From Deinococcus malanensis (GTDB taxonomy: Bacteria; Deinococcota; Deinococci; Deinococcales; Deinococcaceae), in assembly GCF_014647655.1 (NCBI RefSeq), contig NZ_BMPP01000023.1, forward strand, positions 1 through 41,263: a stretch of DNA of 41,263 nucleotides, written 5' to 3'. The stretch's first letter is position 1, and each line of letters opens with the position of its first letter. A program made the translations under genes and the position numbers. The notes under the pieces are model-generated. The model made no database searches. It saw only the letters and a list, made by a program, of their open reading frames with translations, and was not told the origin of the DNA. Below are positions 1 to 7,721 of this stretch, in pieces.

Positions 1-103
1 CTCGACCCTTGGGTATCTCAGCCCTGCCGAGTTCGAAGCCCACCATCTTGCCAGACAGCCAGCCGCCGCTTAACTTGAAGTACGCAAAACCGGCACAACC
101 TCA
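1..103 (+). mobile_element. Right end of an IS3-family insertion sequence (left border of window)
   Basis: These 103 bases are the exact reverse complement of 41160-41262. They contain the end of a transposase gene and finish in CA at 103. The mirror copy starts TGAGGTTGTG, which fits the TG...CA termini of IS3-family elements. The rest of the element lies outside the window, so target duplications cannot be checked. Identity stops sharply at base 104, which sets the IS boundary. Confidence 0.8.
2..73 (+). CDS. IS3-family transposase (OrfB), C-terminal end only
   Basis: The partial reading frame begins STLGYLSPAEFE and runs to TAA at 71-73. The pattern (H)S-x-LGYLSP-x-x-FE is the usual C-terminus of IS3-family OrfB transposases, just after the last part of the DDE (rve) integrase domain. 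Only the last 23 residues are in the window. Whether the full gene is intact cannot be seen. Confidence 0.8.
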   Translation, partial: STLGYLSPAEFEAHHLARQPAAA

Positions 104-169
104 AGTTGCACATCGACGCTTTACCGGCAGTCTCTGCTCACTCGGCGCTCAACCCAGTCCTCTCTACGC

Positions 170-1417
170 TTAGTAGCGCGTCAATCCGGCAAGGCCACCG
201 TACTCACTGACCAGTTTCTCTGCGTGTTCGCCGTACACCCGCTGAACCTCCAACCCGTACAGGGACTGCCACTGTGGCACCAGTTCCTCCAGGGTCACGC
301 GTTCCATCAGACTGCCGTCCAGCGGGCTCTCGTGGACATTCTTCCGGCTGGTAAAGTAAGGCACCTCTGGATTGTGGCTGCGGTACAGGTGCAGTTGCGC
401 GCCGTCCTCGGGAATGACGAGCAGGTGGATCCGGCCCTCCTGCACCATCTCGAGCACCCGTTCCATCTCCATCACGCCCTGCTCCTGCACCTGCTCCATC
501 AGCCGGGTCTGGGCCCACTGGTGGTGCTCAGCCAGCAGGGGCATGAGCCGGTCGAGCAGCATCTGGTCCGGAGCGTCGCCGGTCCCCACCTCCACGTTCG
601 TCTCCCCGATCACCTCGAAGGAAGTAACATCAGGAAGTTCAGCCCTGAACTCCGCGACCCGCGCCACCGGCCCGACCAGCGCGAGAAGGTTGACGCCCTG
701 GTCTTTGAGCAGCTTCGAGAGCTGCTGCGCCGTATCGTTGTAAAAGCGCTGCTGGAGGGCGTCCAGGTGCCGCTGGAAGAACTCCTTGCCGCTGTCACTG
801 CGCGGGCCGGTGCCCTGCGGCGCAAAGCCTCCGCCGTCCCAGGCACGAGCCGCGCCCGGTGCTCCCGGAACAGCGTGCGTGGACGCGGTCAGGTCATCGC
901 GGTCCACATCGTCCAGAGCAGCGTGGGCTTCGCGGCGCAGTTCGATCAATTCACCCTGCTTCAGCACGAACATGCGGGCCCAGTCCCGGTCCACCGCCAG
1001 CACCCCGAGGGGCGGGTGGGCCTGTGTGGCGGAGAGCAGCATGCTGGGTAGAGGGTGACCGAAGTGGTAACGCTCGGGCAGGTCCAGCTGAACGTCGTAA
1101 CGCTCGTCGAGATCTTCACCCAGCACGTACACGGCACTCTTGCCACTGGCTTCACGGGCCCGGGCGAGATCGGTCAGCAGGCGCTGACCCAGGGTCGGTG
1201 GAACGCCCAGGTCATTCAGAGCGCTTCGGACCCGGGTGGTGAGAGCGTCCCCATGATTGTCCGGATCAGCAGGATTGACGTGCACCACCGCCATCAGGAC
1301 GGACTGGTCGGCAGGCAGGGCCTGAACGCGGTTGAAATCAGTTTGGGTGATTATAAAATCTCCTTGTGGCGCGATTCGTGATTTAAAGCTGCTGGTTGAC
1401 CCGCTCCTCGGCGCCAT
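170..1417 (-). CDS. baeRF-type (bacterial archaeo-eukaryotic release factor-like) protein
   Basis: A 415-residue soluble protein resembling the bacterial aeRF1-like families (baeRF), thought to act on stalled ribosomes or as peptidyl-tRNA-hydrolase-like factors. The N-terminal half is an alpha/beta domain. The middle has the aeRF1-type stretch (VDRDWARMFVLKQGEL), and the C-terminal half has an EFFQRHLDAL helix followed by an L7Ae-like region. It lies 47 bases downstream of the stress protein gene on the same strand, so the two are probably one operon. The only canonical start is 1417, but no ribosome site precedes it. A good AAGGAG sits at 1360-1365, before the conserved-looking ITQTDF, so the true start may be a rare ATC (1349-1351) or ATA (1352-1354). 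Assignment to a numbered baeRF family is not certain. Confidence 0.7.
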   Translation of the reverse strand: MAPRSGSTSSFKSRIAPQGDFIITQTDFNRVQALPADQSVLMAVVHVNPADPDNHGDALTTRVRSALNDLGVPPTLGQRLLTDLARAREASGKSAVYVLGEDLDERYDVQLDLPERYHFGHPLPSMLLSATQAHPPLGVLAVDRDWARMFVLKQGELIELRREAHAALDDVDRDDLTASTHAVPGAPGAARAWDGGGFAPQGTGPRSDSGKEFFQRHLDALQQRFYNDTAQQLSKLLKDQGVNLLALVGPVARVAEFRAELPDVTSFEVIGETNVEVGTGDAPDQMLLDRLMPLLAEHHQWAQTRLMEQVQEQGVMEMERVLEMVQEGRIHLLVIPEDGAQLHLYRSHNPEVPYFTSRKNVHESPLDGSLMERVTLEELVPQWQSLYGLEVQRVYGEHAEKLVSEYGGLAGLTRY

Positions 1418-1464
1418 CTGAATGTGAGTTCCAGCCGTGGGGTGCGGCCCCTGGGTTTTTCCAC

Positions 1465-2319
1465 TCAGGCGCCTTGCACAGCTAAGTCCAGTGACCGGGC
1501 AGTCAGCACGGGAATAGGAGATTCGCGAACGATCTGCTGTGCCACCGAGCCGAACATCAGCCGCTCGAAGCCATCCCGCCCGGCCGTACCCAGCGCAATC
1601 AGGTCGTATGCGCCACTGCGCGCGCGTGCGAGAGCGACCTCGGCGGGGTCACCTTCCACGATCTCGCCCCCACCCAGACGGGCCAGCTGCTCGCGTGCCT
1701 CCTGAACCCACTCGCGGTTGCGTGCGGCGAGTGACGCGGCCGTGATGGCGCGTCCCGCTGGTGCAAGGGAGAGAGGCGCGGTTAGGGCAGTGGGTGATAC
1801 GACATGCAGCAGGTGGGCGTTCGCATCAGGAAAGTACTGCTGAGCCGCGCTCAGGGCCTGATGCGCAGCCGACGAGAAGTCGGTCAGGACCAGGATCCGG
1901 CTGGCTGGCCCATGCCCGGCCTGACGGACGGTCATGACCGGACGCGCCGATTCCCGCACCACGCGCTCAGCGACCGAACCGAGCAGCATCCGGGACAGAC
2001 CGCGTCGGCCACTGGTGCCCATGACCACGAGGTCGAAGGCATCACTCGCCGCGCGACGCAGAATCTCACTGGCTGGGTCACCGCCGTCTACCAGTTCACC
2101 GTCCCCAAGCGCGCGCAGCTGCTGCTGGGCTTCGTTTCGTGACGGTTGATCTGTACCTACCAGGACCACAGGACCGCCCAAAGATGACACTGTTTGAGGG
2201 ACGGCAGGCAGGACGTGCAACAGGTGACACGCTGCGTGAGGAAAGAAGGAGCGTGCGGTCGCCAAAGTGGTCGACGTCATGTCGAGGGTGTCCAACGCAA
2301 TGAGGACACGCGTGTTCAT
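1465..2319 (-). CDS. Tandem universal stress protein (two UspA domains)
   Basis: A 284-residue protein made of two Usp domains, about residues 1-140 and 142-280. Each starts with a beta strand and a DxxD/S-type turn (LIALDTLD; ILVLTDFS). Each ends with the ATP-binding signature G-x-x-G-x9-G-S (GTSGRRGLSRMLLGS; GTAGRDGFERLMFGS), so both halves should bind ATP. Usp proteins are induced by many stresses. The start is firm: AGGAGGTGA lies 5 to 6 bases before ATG 2319. It is the first gene of a probable operon with the baeRF gene. Confidence 0.93.
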   Translation of the reverse strand: MNTRVLIALDTLDMTSTTLATARSFFPHAACHLLHVLPAVPQTVSSLGGPVVLVGTDQPSRNEAQQQLRALGDGELVDGGDPASEILRRAASDAFDLVVMGTSGRRGLSRMLLGSVAERVVRESARPVMTVRQAGHGPASRILVLTDFSSAAHQALSAAQQYFPDANAHLLHVVSPTALTAPLSLAPAGRAITAASLAARNREWVQEAREQLARLGGGEIVEGDPAEVALARARSGAYDLIALGTAGRDGFERLMFGSVAQQIVRESPIPVLTARSLDLAVQGA

Positions 2320-2625
2320 AAGCTCACCTCCTGAAGACGAGTGGCAGGGCGTGCCACCATCAGCCGGCAGCCACAGAAGCTGTACCGATCAGAGGTCGTC
2401 GTAGGCGTCATCCAAAGACAAGGGCGAAGCCCACCGACTGACTCCGCCCTGTCAGCGTATGGGCGCTGAATCCCTGAAGCCCTGCGGGCCTCTTTCTTCC
2501 CTTTGACCGTACACCACTCGTGTCATTCGTGCTTTGCAGGTTTCCTCAGTGTTACCTCAGGAAAAATGGTATTCAGACACCTGTCGAGACACTTGCGCTG
2601 GTCACCACGAGCGGGAAAGATACGT
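2320..2625. other. Intergenic region between the stress gene and the phospholipase gene
   Basis: No gene is visible in these 306 bases. They must hold the promoter of the minus-strand stress gene and the end of the phospholipase transcript. A hairpin at 2541-2564 has 9-base arms with one mismatch, TTTCCTCAG and CTCAGGAAA, around a 6-base loop. It is placed like a terminator for the phospholipase operon but has no T run. GTGGCA/TGCCAC at 2341-2357 is a smaller hairpin in the leader of the stress gene. Confidence 0.4.
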
Positions 2626-4140
2626 TCAAAGCTTCCGGACCGGATGGCGCCGGGAACGATCAGGGTCTTGGCCCTCAGACGTGAGTAGAGTGCGCCCACC
2701 TGCCCTGGAGGTCCGCTGCCCTGGGTTCAGCAGACCCGCGATCAGGGCAGGCACTGGCAGACGTGGCACCGGAACCTGATGAACGACCACGTGGTGCTGC
2801 TGTGTTCCATCTGGTCCGGATGGCCAGGCACTCAGCGCTTCAAGGGGGTCGTCAAGGTCACCTTCAGGCAGTCCCAGATGTTCACTCCATAGCGCCAGCC
2901 GCAAACTCCGGGCAAAGCCGCAGACGTCCACCGTTTGCCCCCCCATGCGTCCGGAGATCGTCTGGCCGTCCACAACCGCGAGGGCCAGTTCCGAGTCTGT
3001 GGCACAGCTGCGGCGGCTGACGTTCATCGAACCCACGATGGCAAAGCAGTTATCCACGACCAGCAGCTTTGAGTGCAGGTAGATACCGCGCCGGCGGGAA
3101 CGCTGCCGAAGGTGAAACAGGTGGACGTTGTGCGGTGCTGCGGAACGAATCTGTTCAAGAACCTGATGGCGCAGCGTGTTATGAAAAGCCGCCACTCCAG
3201 GCAGTTCGTACACCCGGGTCATAACCAGCATGACCTTGACACCCCGGGCGGCCGCATCACACAGGCGTTCGGTGAGGCTACTGGGCCAGATCAGTTGATC
3301 CTCGATGTAGATATAGTGTTCTGCCTGCTCAATGGCCCGCTCATACGCCTGACGCAGGCTCTGATCTCCCTGAGGCGCGAAAGGGTACACACCGGAAGCC
3401 AGGGTGCGGAGTACTTGGACATGCTGCTGCCCACAGCGCTGACCCTCCGGTCGCGGAGTCCGGATGGGGCTCGGTGGCGCATCAAAGCGTCCCGGGAGCG
3501 TGCGGTCATTCCACCGCTGGGTGAAGTTGTCCCACACCTGCGTGGCGGCCTGCCCCGTTACCACGCATTGCACGTCGTGCCAGGACTCGAAGTCCCCTTG
3601 AAGCTCTTTGGGACGTTCCGCATGGACAGGCGTGTCCCACCGTCCACGGCACAGGTCGATTCCACCGACATACGCCTGCACCTGCTCTCCTGAGCGCAGC
3701 ACGACCGCCTTCTGGTGATGCGAGCTCGGCACGTCCCGCCGCAGCCGCCCATCCAGTACGGCCTCTCCACCGTTCCGGCGCACCTGCCGAGCGAAGACCA
3801 CATTGTCACGAAAGCGGGACAGAATCCATCCGGCTGGTGGAAAAGGAAACCGCCACAACAGGGCCCGCACCCGTACGCCCCTCGCACTCAGCCTCCCCAA
3901 GGTCGCGGCCAGGGTGGGGGACCCGGGCAGGTCAGGCCGCAGGCGTTCCGAAGCCGTCACTCTCCACCCGGAGAGGTGCACCTCGTCTCCTGCTTCCATT
4001 CTGTCCAGCTGACCAGCCAGGTGGGTGAAGTACGCCGCGCCGTCAATCAGGGCTTCAACCGCGTTGCCGCTGGTGTAATGGGGCGTAAGAGAGAGCTTGT
4101 CAGGCCCAAGAAACCAGTAATTTGGGTCAGTAACGGCCAT
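2626..4140 (-). CDS. Phospholipase D-like protein
   Basis: 504 residues with two PLD repeats. The first is HQK at residues 142-144 followed by GGIDLC (159-164). The second is HSK at 356-358, D363 and GSMN at 370-373, a complete HxKx4DxnGSxN motif. In the first repeat the expected aspartate position (149) is arginine, with a small insertion after it. The family hydrolyses phosphodiester bonds of phospholipids, or exchanges them as cardiolipin synthases do. No N-terminal membrane segments are seen, which argues against a classical cardiolipin synthase. The ATG overlaps the end of the upstream phosphatase gene by 14 bases, so the two are translationally coupled. PLD yields phosphatidic acid, the substrate of the neighbour's family. 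Confidence 0.85.
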   Translation of the reverse strand: MAVTDPNYWFLGPDKLSLTPHYTSGNAVEALIDGAAYFTHLAGQLDRMEAGDEVHLSGWRVTASERLRPDLPGSPTLAATLGRLSARGVRVRALLWRFPFPPAGWILSRFRDNVVFARQVRRNGGEAVLDGRLRRDVPSSHHQKAVVLRSGEQVQAYVGGIDLCRGRWDTPVHAERPKELQGDFESWHDVQCVVTGQAATQVWDNFTQRWNDRTLPGRFDAPPSPIRTPRPEGQRCGQQHVQVLRTLASGVYPFAPQGDQSLRQAYERAIEQAEHYIYIEDQLIWPSSLTERLCDAAARGVKVMLVMTRVYELPGVAAFHNTLRHQVLEQIRSAAPHNVHLFHLRQRSRRRGIYLHSKLLVVDNCFAIVGSMNVSRRSCATDSELALAVVDGQTISGRMGGQTVDVCGFARSLRLALWSEHLGLPEGDLDDPLEALSAWPSGPDGTQQHHVVVHQVPVPRLPVPALIAGLLNPGQRTSRAGGRTLLTSEGQDPDRSRRHPVRKL

Positions 4141-5224
4141 GTGCTGCCCGATCCTCTTCGACCGCAGCTGTCACCTTCGGCAGGGCACCGGGCGCGATCA
4201 GTCCAGTGGCCTGCGCATGCTGCGCGGCAGAGAGACTGTCAGGGACCAGCTTCAGATCCACGCCTTCTGCCTCCAGTTCCCCGCGTAGCTTCACGACCTC
4301 CGTTTGGCGTCGACCTCCAGTCACGTTGCGGATGTAAATCGCGCGTACGCGACCTGGGAAGCGTCGTGCGGCCTCACGGTAAATTTCCGGGTCCTCCTGG
4401 CCGCTGTCGCCAATCAGAACGAAAGGCAGGTCAGGGTAGGTGGTCATCATCTGCTGGATGGCTTCCAACTTGTGGGTGTCGTGGGACCCCGCGAGGGTTT
4501 GCAGGTTCCAGTCGCGTAAGAGGAGTGGCCCAAGCGGCACCTCACGCTTGTTCAGGAACCGCCAGATAAGACCGTACAAGTTCCATGGGCTACTGGACAC
4601 GTAGAACACCGGATTGTCCCCCCGGCCGTCCGGTCCGCGTGCCAGGGCATGGTACAGCTCACCGACGCCCGCGAAGGGCAGCCGGGTACGCGAGTTTTCA
4701 AACAGTACCGTTTCCAGCATCTGCCAAAGCTGGTGTGCTCTGGTCCGGATTACCGTGTCGTCCAGGTCAGAAATGATTCCGAAATCGGCTACGCCAACCA
4801 CCCGCACCGGGACACTGCCGTGTTCTGCGTGGTCAGGCAGAGTGACCTGAGCAGTATGCCAGGCTGCACAGAGCGGTTCAGGCAGGGAGAAGCGCAGTTC
4901 AAAGTACCCCTCCCGACTCGTTGTGGCGCGCGCCTCCGTGCTTTTCAGGTACCCAACCACTGGTACTCCGCTCAACTCCCGACTGAGGAGACGCAGGATG
5001 ATGCGCCAGAAGTTGAGCCAGGCAGAATCGGATGGCGTTCCAGGTTGGAAATCGTACTGACGCAGCACGCGACCTTTCACCGTGACAGCATGGGGCGTTC
5101 CAAAGCCGCAATAGGTCCGCAGATCAGGAGGTCCCGCCCGTCGCCAATGTTGCACGAGGGGGCCGAAGGTCTCGTCCAGCCCTCCTTTACCGGCTTGCAG
5201 GGCGTGCAGAAGTGCATGCTTCAT
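4127..5224 (-). CDS. App1-like phosphatidate phosphatase (DUF2183, HAD fold)
   Basis: A 365-residue protein of the App1/DUF2183 family, HAD-superfamily enzymes that dephosphorylate phosphatidic acid to diacylglycerol. The catalytic motif DLDDT is at residues 153-157 (D153 nucleophile, D155 acid/base). Motif II is SSSPWN (210-215), the motif III lysine is near 252, and motif IV is GDSGQED (272-278). The N-terminal 145 residues form the beta-rich domain typical of the family. It is the first gene of the pair with the phospholipase D gene (14-base overlap). The start at 5224 has no Shine-Dalgarno sequence, but TACAGT stands 6 bases before it, so the mRNA may be leaderless. Confidence 0.88.
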   Translation of the reverse strand: MKHALLHALQAGKGGLDETFGPLVQHWRRAGPPDLRTYCGFGTPHAVTVKGRVLRQYDFQPGTPSDSAWLNFWRIILRLLSRELSGVPVVGYLKSTEARATTSREGYFELRFSLPEPLCAAWHTAQVTLPDHAEHGSVPVRVVGVADFGIISDLDDTVIRTRAHQLWQMLETVLFENSRTRLPFAGVGELYHALARGPDGRGDNPVFYVSSSPWNLYGLIWRFLNKREVPLGPLLLRDWNLQTLAGSHDTHKLEAIQQMMTTYPDLPFVLIGDSGQEDPEIYREAARRFPGRVRAIYIRNVTGGRRQTEVVKLRGELEAEGVDLKLVPDSLSAAQHAQATGLIAPGALPKVTAAVEEDRAAHGRY

Positions 5225-5230
5225 TCAGCC

Positions 5231-5236
5231 ACTGTA
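5231..5236 (-). promoter_or_regulatory. TANNNT -10 box for a leaderless app1-like mRNA
   Basis: TACAGT on the minus strand ends 6 bases before ATG 5224, placing transcription start at or next to the A of the start codon. No Shine-Dalgarno sequence precedes this gene. No clear -35 box is seen. Confidence 0.5.
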
Positions 5237-5515
5237 GGCATCGGGGGAAAACACCCTGCCAGCTTGTTATGTTTCATGAAGTCTGCACCCATTCATTCGT
5301 TCATCTCTCCCGCCACAGCGGGCAAGCATGACGTGTGCGCTGTGGCAGGAGTCAGGCCCAGTGGACCTGAGGCAGCACAACAATCAAACGCCCGCAGAGG
5401 CTGGCGGTGGATCATGTTGTCGTGTCAATTTTCAAGAAAGAGTACCAATCCTTGCAGTCGAGCATGTGTTTCAACATCCCTCACATTCATCAACACGTCC
5501 GGAAGATGAAAAGAA

Positions 5516-5545
5516 TCGACACGGTGCCTGGAGGCACCGTGTCGA
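5516..5545 (-). terminator. Rho-independent terminator of the LEA-like gene
   Basis: A perfect 13-base-pair stem (TCGACACGGTGCC and its complement) with a 4-base loop. On the minus strand it is followed by TTCTTTTC. It lies 13 bases past the stop of the minus-strand gene ending at 5559. Confidence 0.9.
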
Positions 5546-5558
5546 ATGATTGAAAGTG

Positions 5559-5795
5559 TTAACGTCCAGCGTCTTTCGCGTCACGCTCACTGACGTTCTC
5601 ATGCAGTTCGGCTTTGCCCCGGTCAACCATGCCTTTCCCTTTTTCCATCGTGCGGTCAACAGGATTGTCGGCCGTTTCCGCTTTAGCATCGTGAGCTTCA
5701 GCACGGCCCCGATCTGCCATCTCGTTCACCTTGTGTTTGGCAGCGTCGGCTGCATTTCCCAGACGCTCTCCAATGCTCTTGTCGTCTTCAGACAT
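5559..5795 (-). CDS. Small LEA-like / CsbD-like hydrophilic stress protein
   Basis: 78 residues, strongly hydrophilic, rich in Ala, Lys, Glu, Asp and Arg, with no aromatic residues and no membrane segment. Two related stretches occur (MADRGRAEAHDAKAE and MVDRGKAELHENVSE), giving the helical repeat pattern of late-embryogenesis-abundant and general stress proteins. Such proteins are disordered in solution and protect other proteins during drying. AGGAAG lies 7 bases before ATG 5795. The gene is monocistronic with its own strong terminator. The exact family is unclear because of its size. Confidence 0.75.
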   Translation of the reverse strand: MSEDDKSIGERLGNAADAAKHKVNEMADRGRAEAHDAKAETADNPVDRTMEKGKGMVDRGKAELHENVSERDAKDAGR

Positions 5796-5988
5796 ATGTT
5801 TACTTCCTATACCTTACTTTATTCCTCAAGGCTGGCGGGCGCCTCATGGTGACGCGACGGTCTGGAGGCCGCTGCTGTAAGTTGCCGGCTCAGCCACGTT
5901 CCTCCTGAAGTGTCACAGGCGAGGGATCGAGACTGGAGGCGCGAGCTCCCTGCGGATGTCTGTCAGGACAATGTGCTTCAACCCCCGG

Positions 5989-5994
5989 TACGCT
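5989..5994 (+). promoter_or_regulatory. TANNNT -10 box for the secreted protein gene at 6004
   Basis: TACGCT ends 9 bases before ATG 6004, and AGGACA lies 18 bases upstream as a possible -35. No Shine-Dalgarno sequence is present. The spacing fits a leaderless transcript and supports 6004 rather than 5956 as the start. Confidence 0.45.
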
Positions 5995-6003
5995 GAACAG
6001 ACC

Positions 6004-6807
6004 ATGCTGACCGGCTGCCGACCCGCGCTCACTCTCCTCCTGACCGCCACCGCGTTGCTCAGCCCGGTGGCAGCGCAAACGCTGTACACCAGTAAAACGG
6101 CCTACAGCACCAGTGAAACGATCCGGGTCACATTCAAAGAGGTCCCGCTCGATCACGAGGTGGGTGGACCACGGTACGTGGTCGTCGTTCCTGCGTCGGC
6201 GCCGGACGCCCAGACCAGTGCCCTGGAAACGCAGTACCTGCAATCGGACCCTGACGGCACGGTCGTGTTCCGGGCACTTCAGCCCGGGACCTATCAAGCC
6301 CGCCTAAAGTACATGAGTTCAATGGGGCTGGTTCAGGCCCGCACGGCCTTTACTGTCGGTATGTCAAAAGCGGTTCCCACGCCACCGAACCCACGGCCTG
6401 CAGTGCCCGCCCCCACGCCGGGCGGTGCTCCGGTTCAGGTGCCCGTACCGGCTCAACCCGCAGGGCAGGCGATCTTACCAGCGAACCCACCCATGGGAGA
6501 GTACGCGGTGTACCAATGGAATGGTCCGGGTGGCTTCGTGTACGGGTACCGGTTTTCCCTAGTGGATTCGAAACGCTACCGGGTGCGTGACAACGAGTGG
6601 GGCACGTATGCGTACACTGCGTCGAGCAAGCGTCTCAAGTTCCTCACGGGTCCCTTGAAGGGCTTCGAGGGGCTGTATTACACCAAGGGGCGGAACGCGG
6701 ATGGACCGACCATCGCACTGAGTCCTTCGGGGCCGGTGGTGAACCTGGAATCGCGAGCGAATGGGGCGTACCAGTTTGGGTTCTTCCGGCCAGGGGGAGT
6801 GAAGTAG
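6004..6807 (+). CDS. Secreted protein of unknown function
   Basis: A 267-residue protein with a clear signal peptide (MLTGCRPALTLLLTATALL, cleavage after SPVAAQ). The first mature domain (about 20-120) is beta-rich, like an immunoglobulin or macroglobulin-type strand sandwich. A Pro-rich linker follows (about 125-165). The C-terminal domain (about 170-265) has repeated G-x-Y/Y-x-F patterns (GYRFSLVDSKRYRV, WGTYAYTASSKRLKF, GLYYTKG) of a small beta-barrel. An upstream in-frame ATG at 5956 would bury the signal peptide, so 6004 is preferred. Function is not known; it is likely periplasmic or on the cell surface. Confidence 0.75.
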   Translation: MLTGCRPALTLLLTATALLSPVAAQTLYTSKTAYSTSETIRVTFKEVPLDHEVGGPRYVVVVPASAPDAQTSALETQYLQSDPDGTVVFRALQPGTYQARLKYMSSMGLVQARTAFTVGMSKAVPTPPNPRPAVPAPTPGGAPVQVPVPAQPAGQAILPANPPMGEYAVYQWNGPGGFVYGYRFSLVDSKRYRVRDNEWGTYAYTASSKRLKFLTGPLKGFEGLYYTKGRNADGPTIALSPSGPVVNLESRANGAYQFGFFRPGGVK

Positions 6808-6827
6808 GTTCCAGATAGACTGGGAGA

Positions 6828-7040
6828 AAGAAAGATGGAACTCAGGGCCTTGCCACAGGTGAGGTCCAGGACCCGCATGCCAGGACGCAGGTGCATGGAC
6901 TCGCGCAGCCATTCCGTGAGCCCCAAGGCGTGGAAGCCCATTTCGTGCTGGACAATTGCTGCAGGATCATAGGCAGCTGACCGGGGGAACTGGGGAAGCT
7001 GCAACAGGTGCAATTGGGGACCAGAAGCTTCATCGGACAT
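6828..7040 (-). pseudogene. SAM-dependent methyltransferase, N-terminal fragment
   Basis: From ATG 7040, which has a good GGAGG site 4 bases upstream, 71 residues match the start of a class I SAM methyltransferase: AYDPAAIVQHEMGFHALGL, then motif I as MRVLDLTCGKALSSIFL. The normal motif would read LDLGCGKA, so a motif I glycine is threonine here. Similarity ends at about 6828, and the frame continues into unrelated sequence to 6678, overlapping the 3' end of the convergent secreted-protein gene. About three quarters of the enzyme is missing. It is a 5' remnant that still has its ribosome site. Confidence 0.75.
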
Positions 7041-7155
7041 AGGTCCTCCGTGTATTGATCAGGCGGCCCGGGGCACTTGCCAGTTCAGCCCTACCGAAAC
7101 TCCGTATACTCATTGAAACCGCCTTTTCTCAATTACGGGGAATAGCGGTTGACCC

Positions 7156-7506
7156 TCAGCAGCTGACACTTCGAGATTTTTGCGTTTCGGTGGCGGCCTT
7201 GATGGTCTGGAACCAGTTCCCGGCGACCAGGAGCGGCACAGCGCTTATCAAATGGATCACCGCAGTACCACCAGTCACCAGGTAAATGATCTGATTCCGT
7301 GGCGGAACAGGAAGAAAGGGAATGAAACCCGCCACCAGCGAGACCACCACGCTCGTCAGAATCACACCCATAAACGCTCGCTTTCCCAGGTCCGGCCGTC
7401 CCCGCCAGATGCCGAAGACCAGAACTCCCGCAGCGGCCAGAAGAACTAAGACAAGAATTGGATGCTGGAACGACTGAGCAGGAGACACATCAACAGCAGA
7501 ACACAA
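7156..7506 (-). CDS. Small membrane protein of unknown function
   Basis: 116 residues with about three membrane segments (HPILVLVLLAAAGVLVFGI; MGVILTSVVVSLVAGFIPFL; AVIHLISAVPLLVAGNWF) and a short polar tail. The start is uncertain: the longest version begins with TTG at 7506 and no clear ribosome site is seen. GTG 7488 is an alternative. It sits between two gene fragments, so it may itself be N-terminally damaged. No family is recognised. Confidence 0.5.
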   Translation of the reverse strand: MCSAVDVSPAQSFQHPILVLVLLAAAGVLVFGIWRGRPDLGKRAFMGVILTSVVVSLVAGFIPFLPVPPRNQIIYLVTGGTAVIHLISAVPLLVAGNWFQTIKAATETQKSRSVSC

Positions 7507-7540
7507 GGACCAGCAGCATGATGCTGAACTTGCGTACGTC

Positions 7541-7708
7541 CTATACCGTCGCCAGCCCCGTGCCCTGCCTGTCGTGTCTGAGCAGAACCTGCCAGTCCTG
7601 TGCTGCGTGACTGACCATCCGCTCAGGGTGGAATCCCATGTTCCCGGCGAGCCGGAGTGACGGCGTATTCTCCGGCTGAATGATGCAGAAGGTGCTGCCA
7701 GGTTCCAT
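7541..7708 (-). pseudogene. GNAT acetyltransferase, C-terminal fragment
   Basis: The frame ending at 7541 reads FCIIQPENTPSLRLAGNMGF then HPERMVSHAAQDWQVLLRHD. This is the C-terminal part of a GNAT N-acetyltransferase (the N-x-x-S-x-RLA-x-x-x-GF element after the acetyl-CoA loop). About 55 residues remain. The N-terminal two thirds, including the acetyl-CoA binding loop, are absent, and the upstream residues (LTSLLCPRPLKPDPAMEP) do not fit the fold. It is a dead remnant. Confidence 0.7.
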
Positions 7709-7721
7709 CGCCGGGTCGGGT

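Larger units (their letters stand above)
5225..5558. other. Intergenic region between phosphatase and LEA-like genes
   Basis: No gene is visible. The left part carries the -10 box of the phosphatase gene and the right part the strong terminator of the LEA-like gene (5516-5545). The middle, about 5260-5500, shows nothing recognisable and is less GC-rich than the surrounding genes. Confidence 0.5.

Noticed and set aside
224..1381. Long plus-strand frames opposite the baeRF gene
   Set aside because: They mirror the codon pattern of the minus-strand gene; no ribosome site or protein-like composition of their own.
3715..4569. 284-codon plus-strand frame over the phospholipase and phosphatase genes
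   Set aside because: It is antisense to two well-supported genes with complete catalytic motifs.
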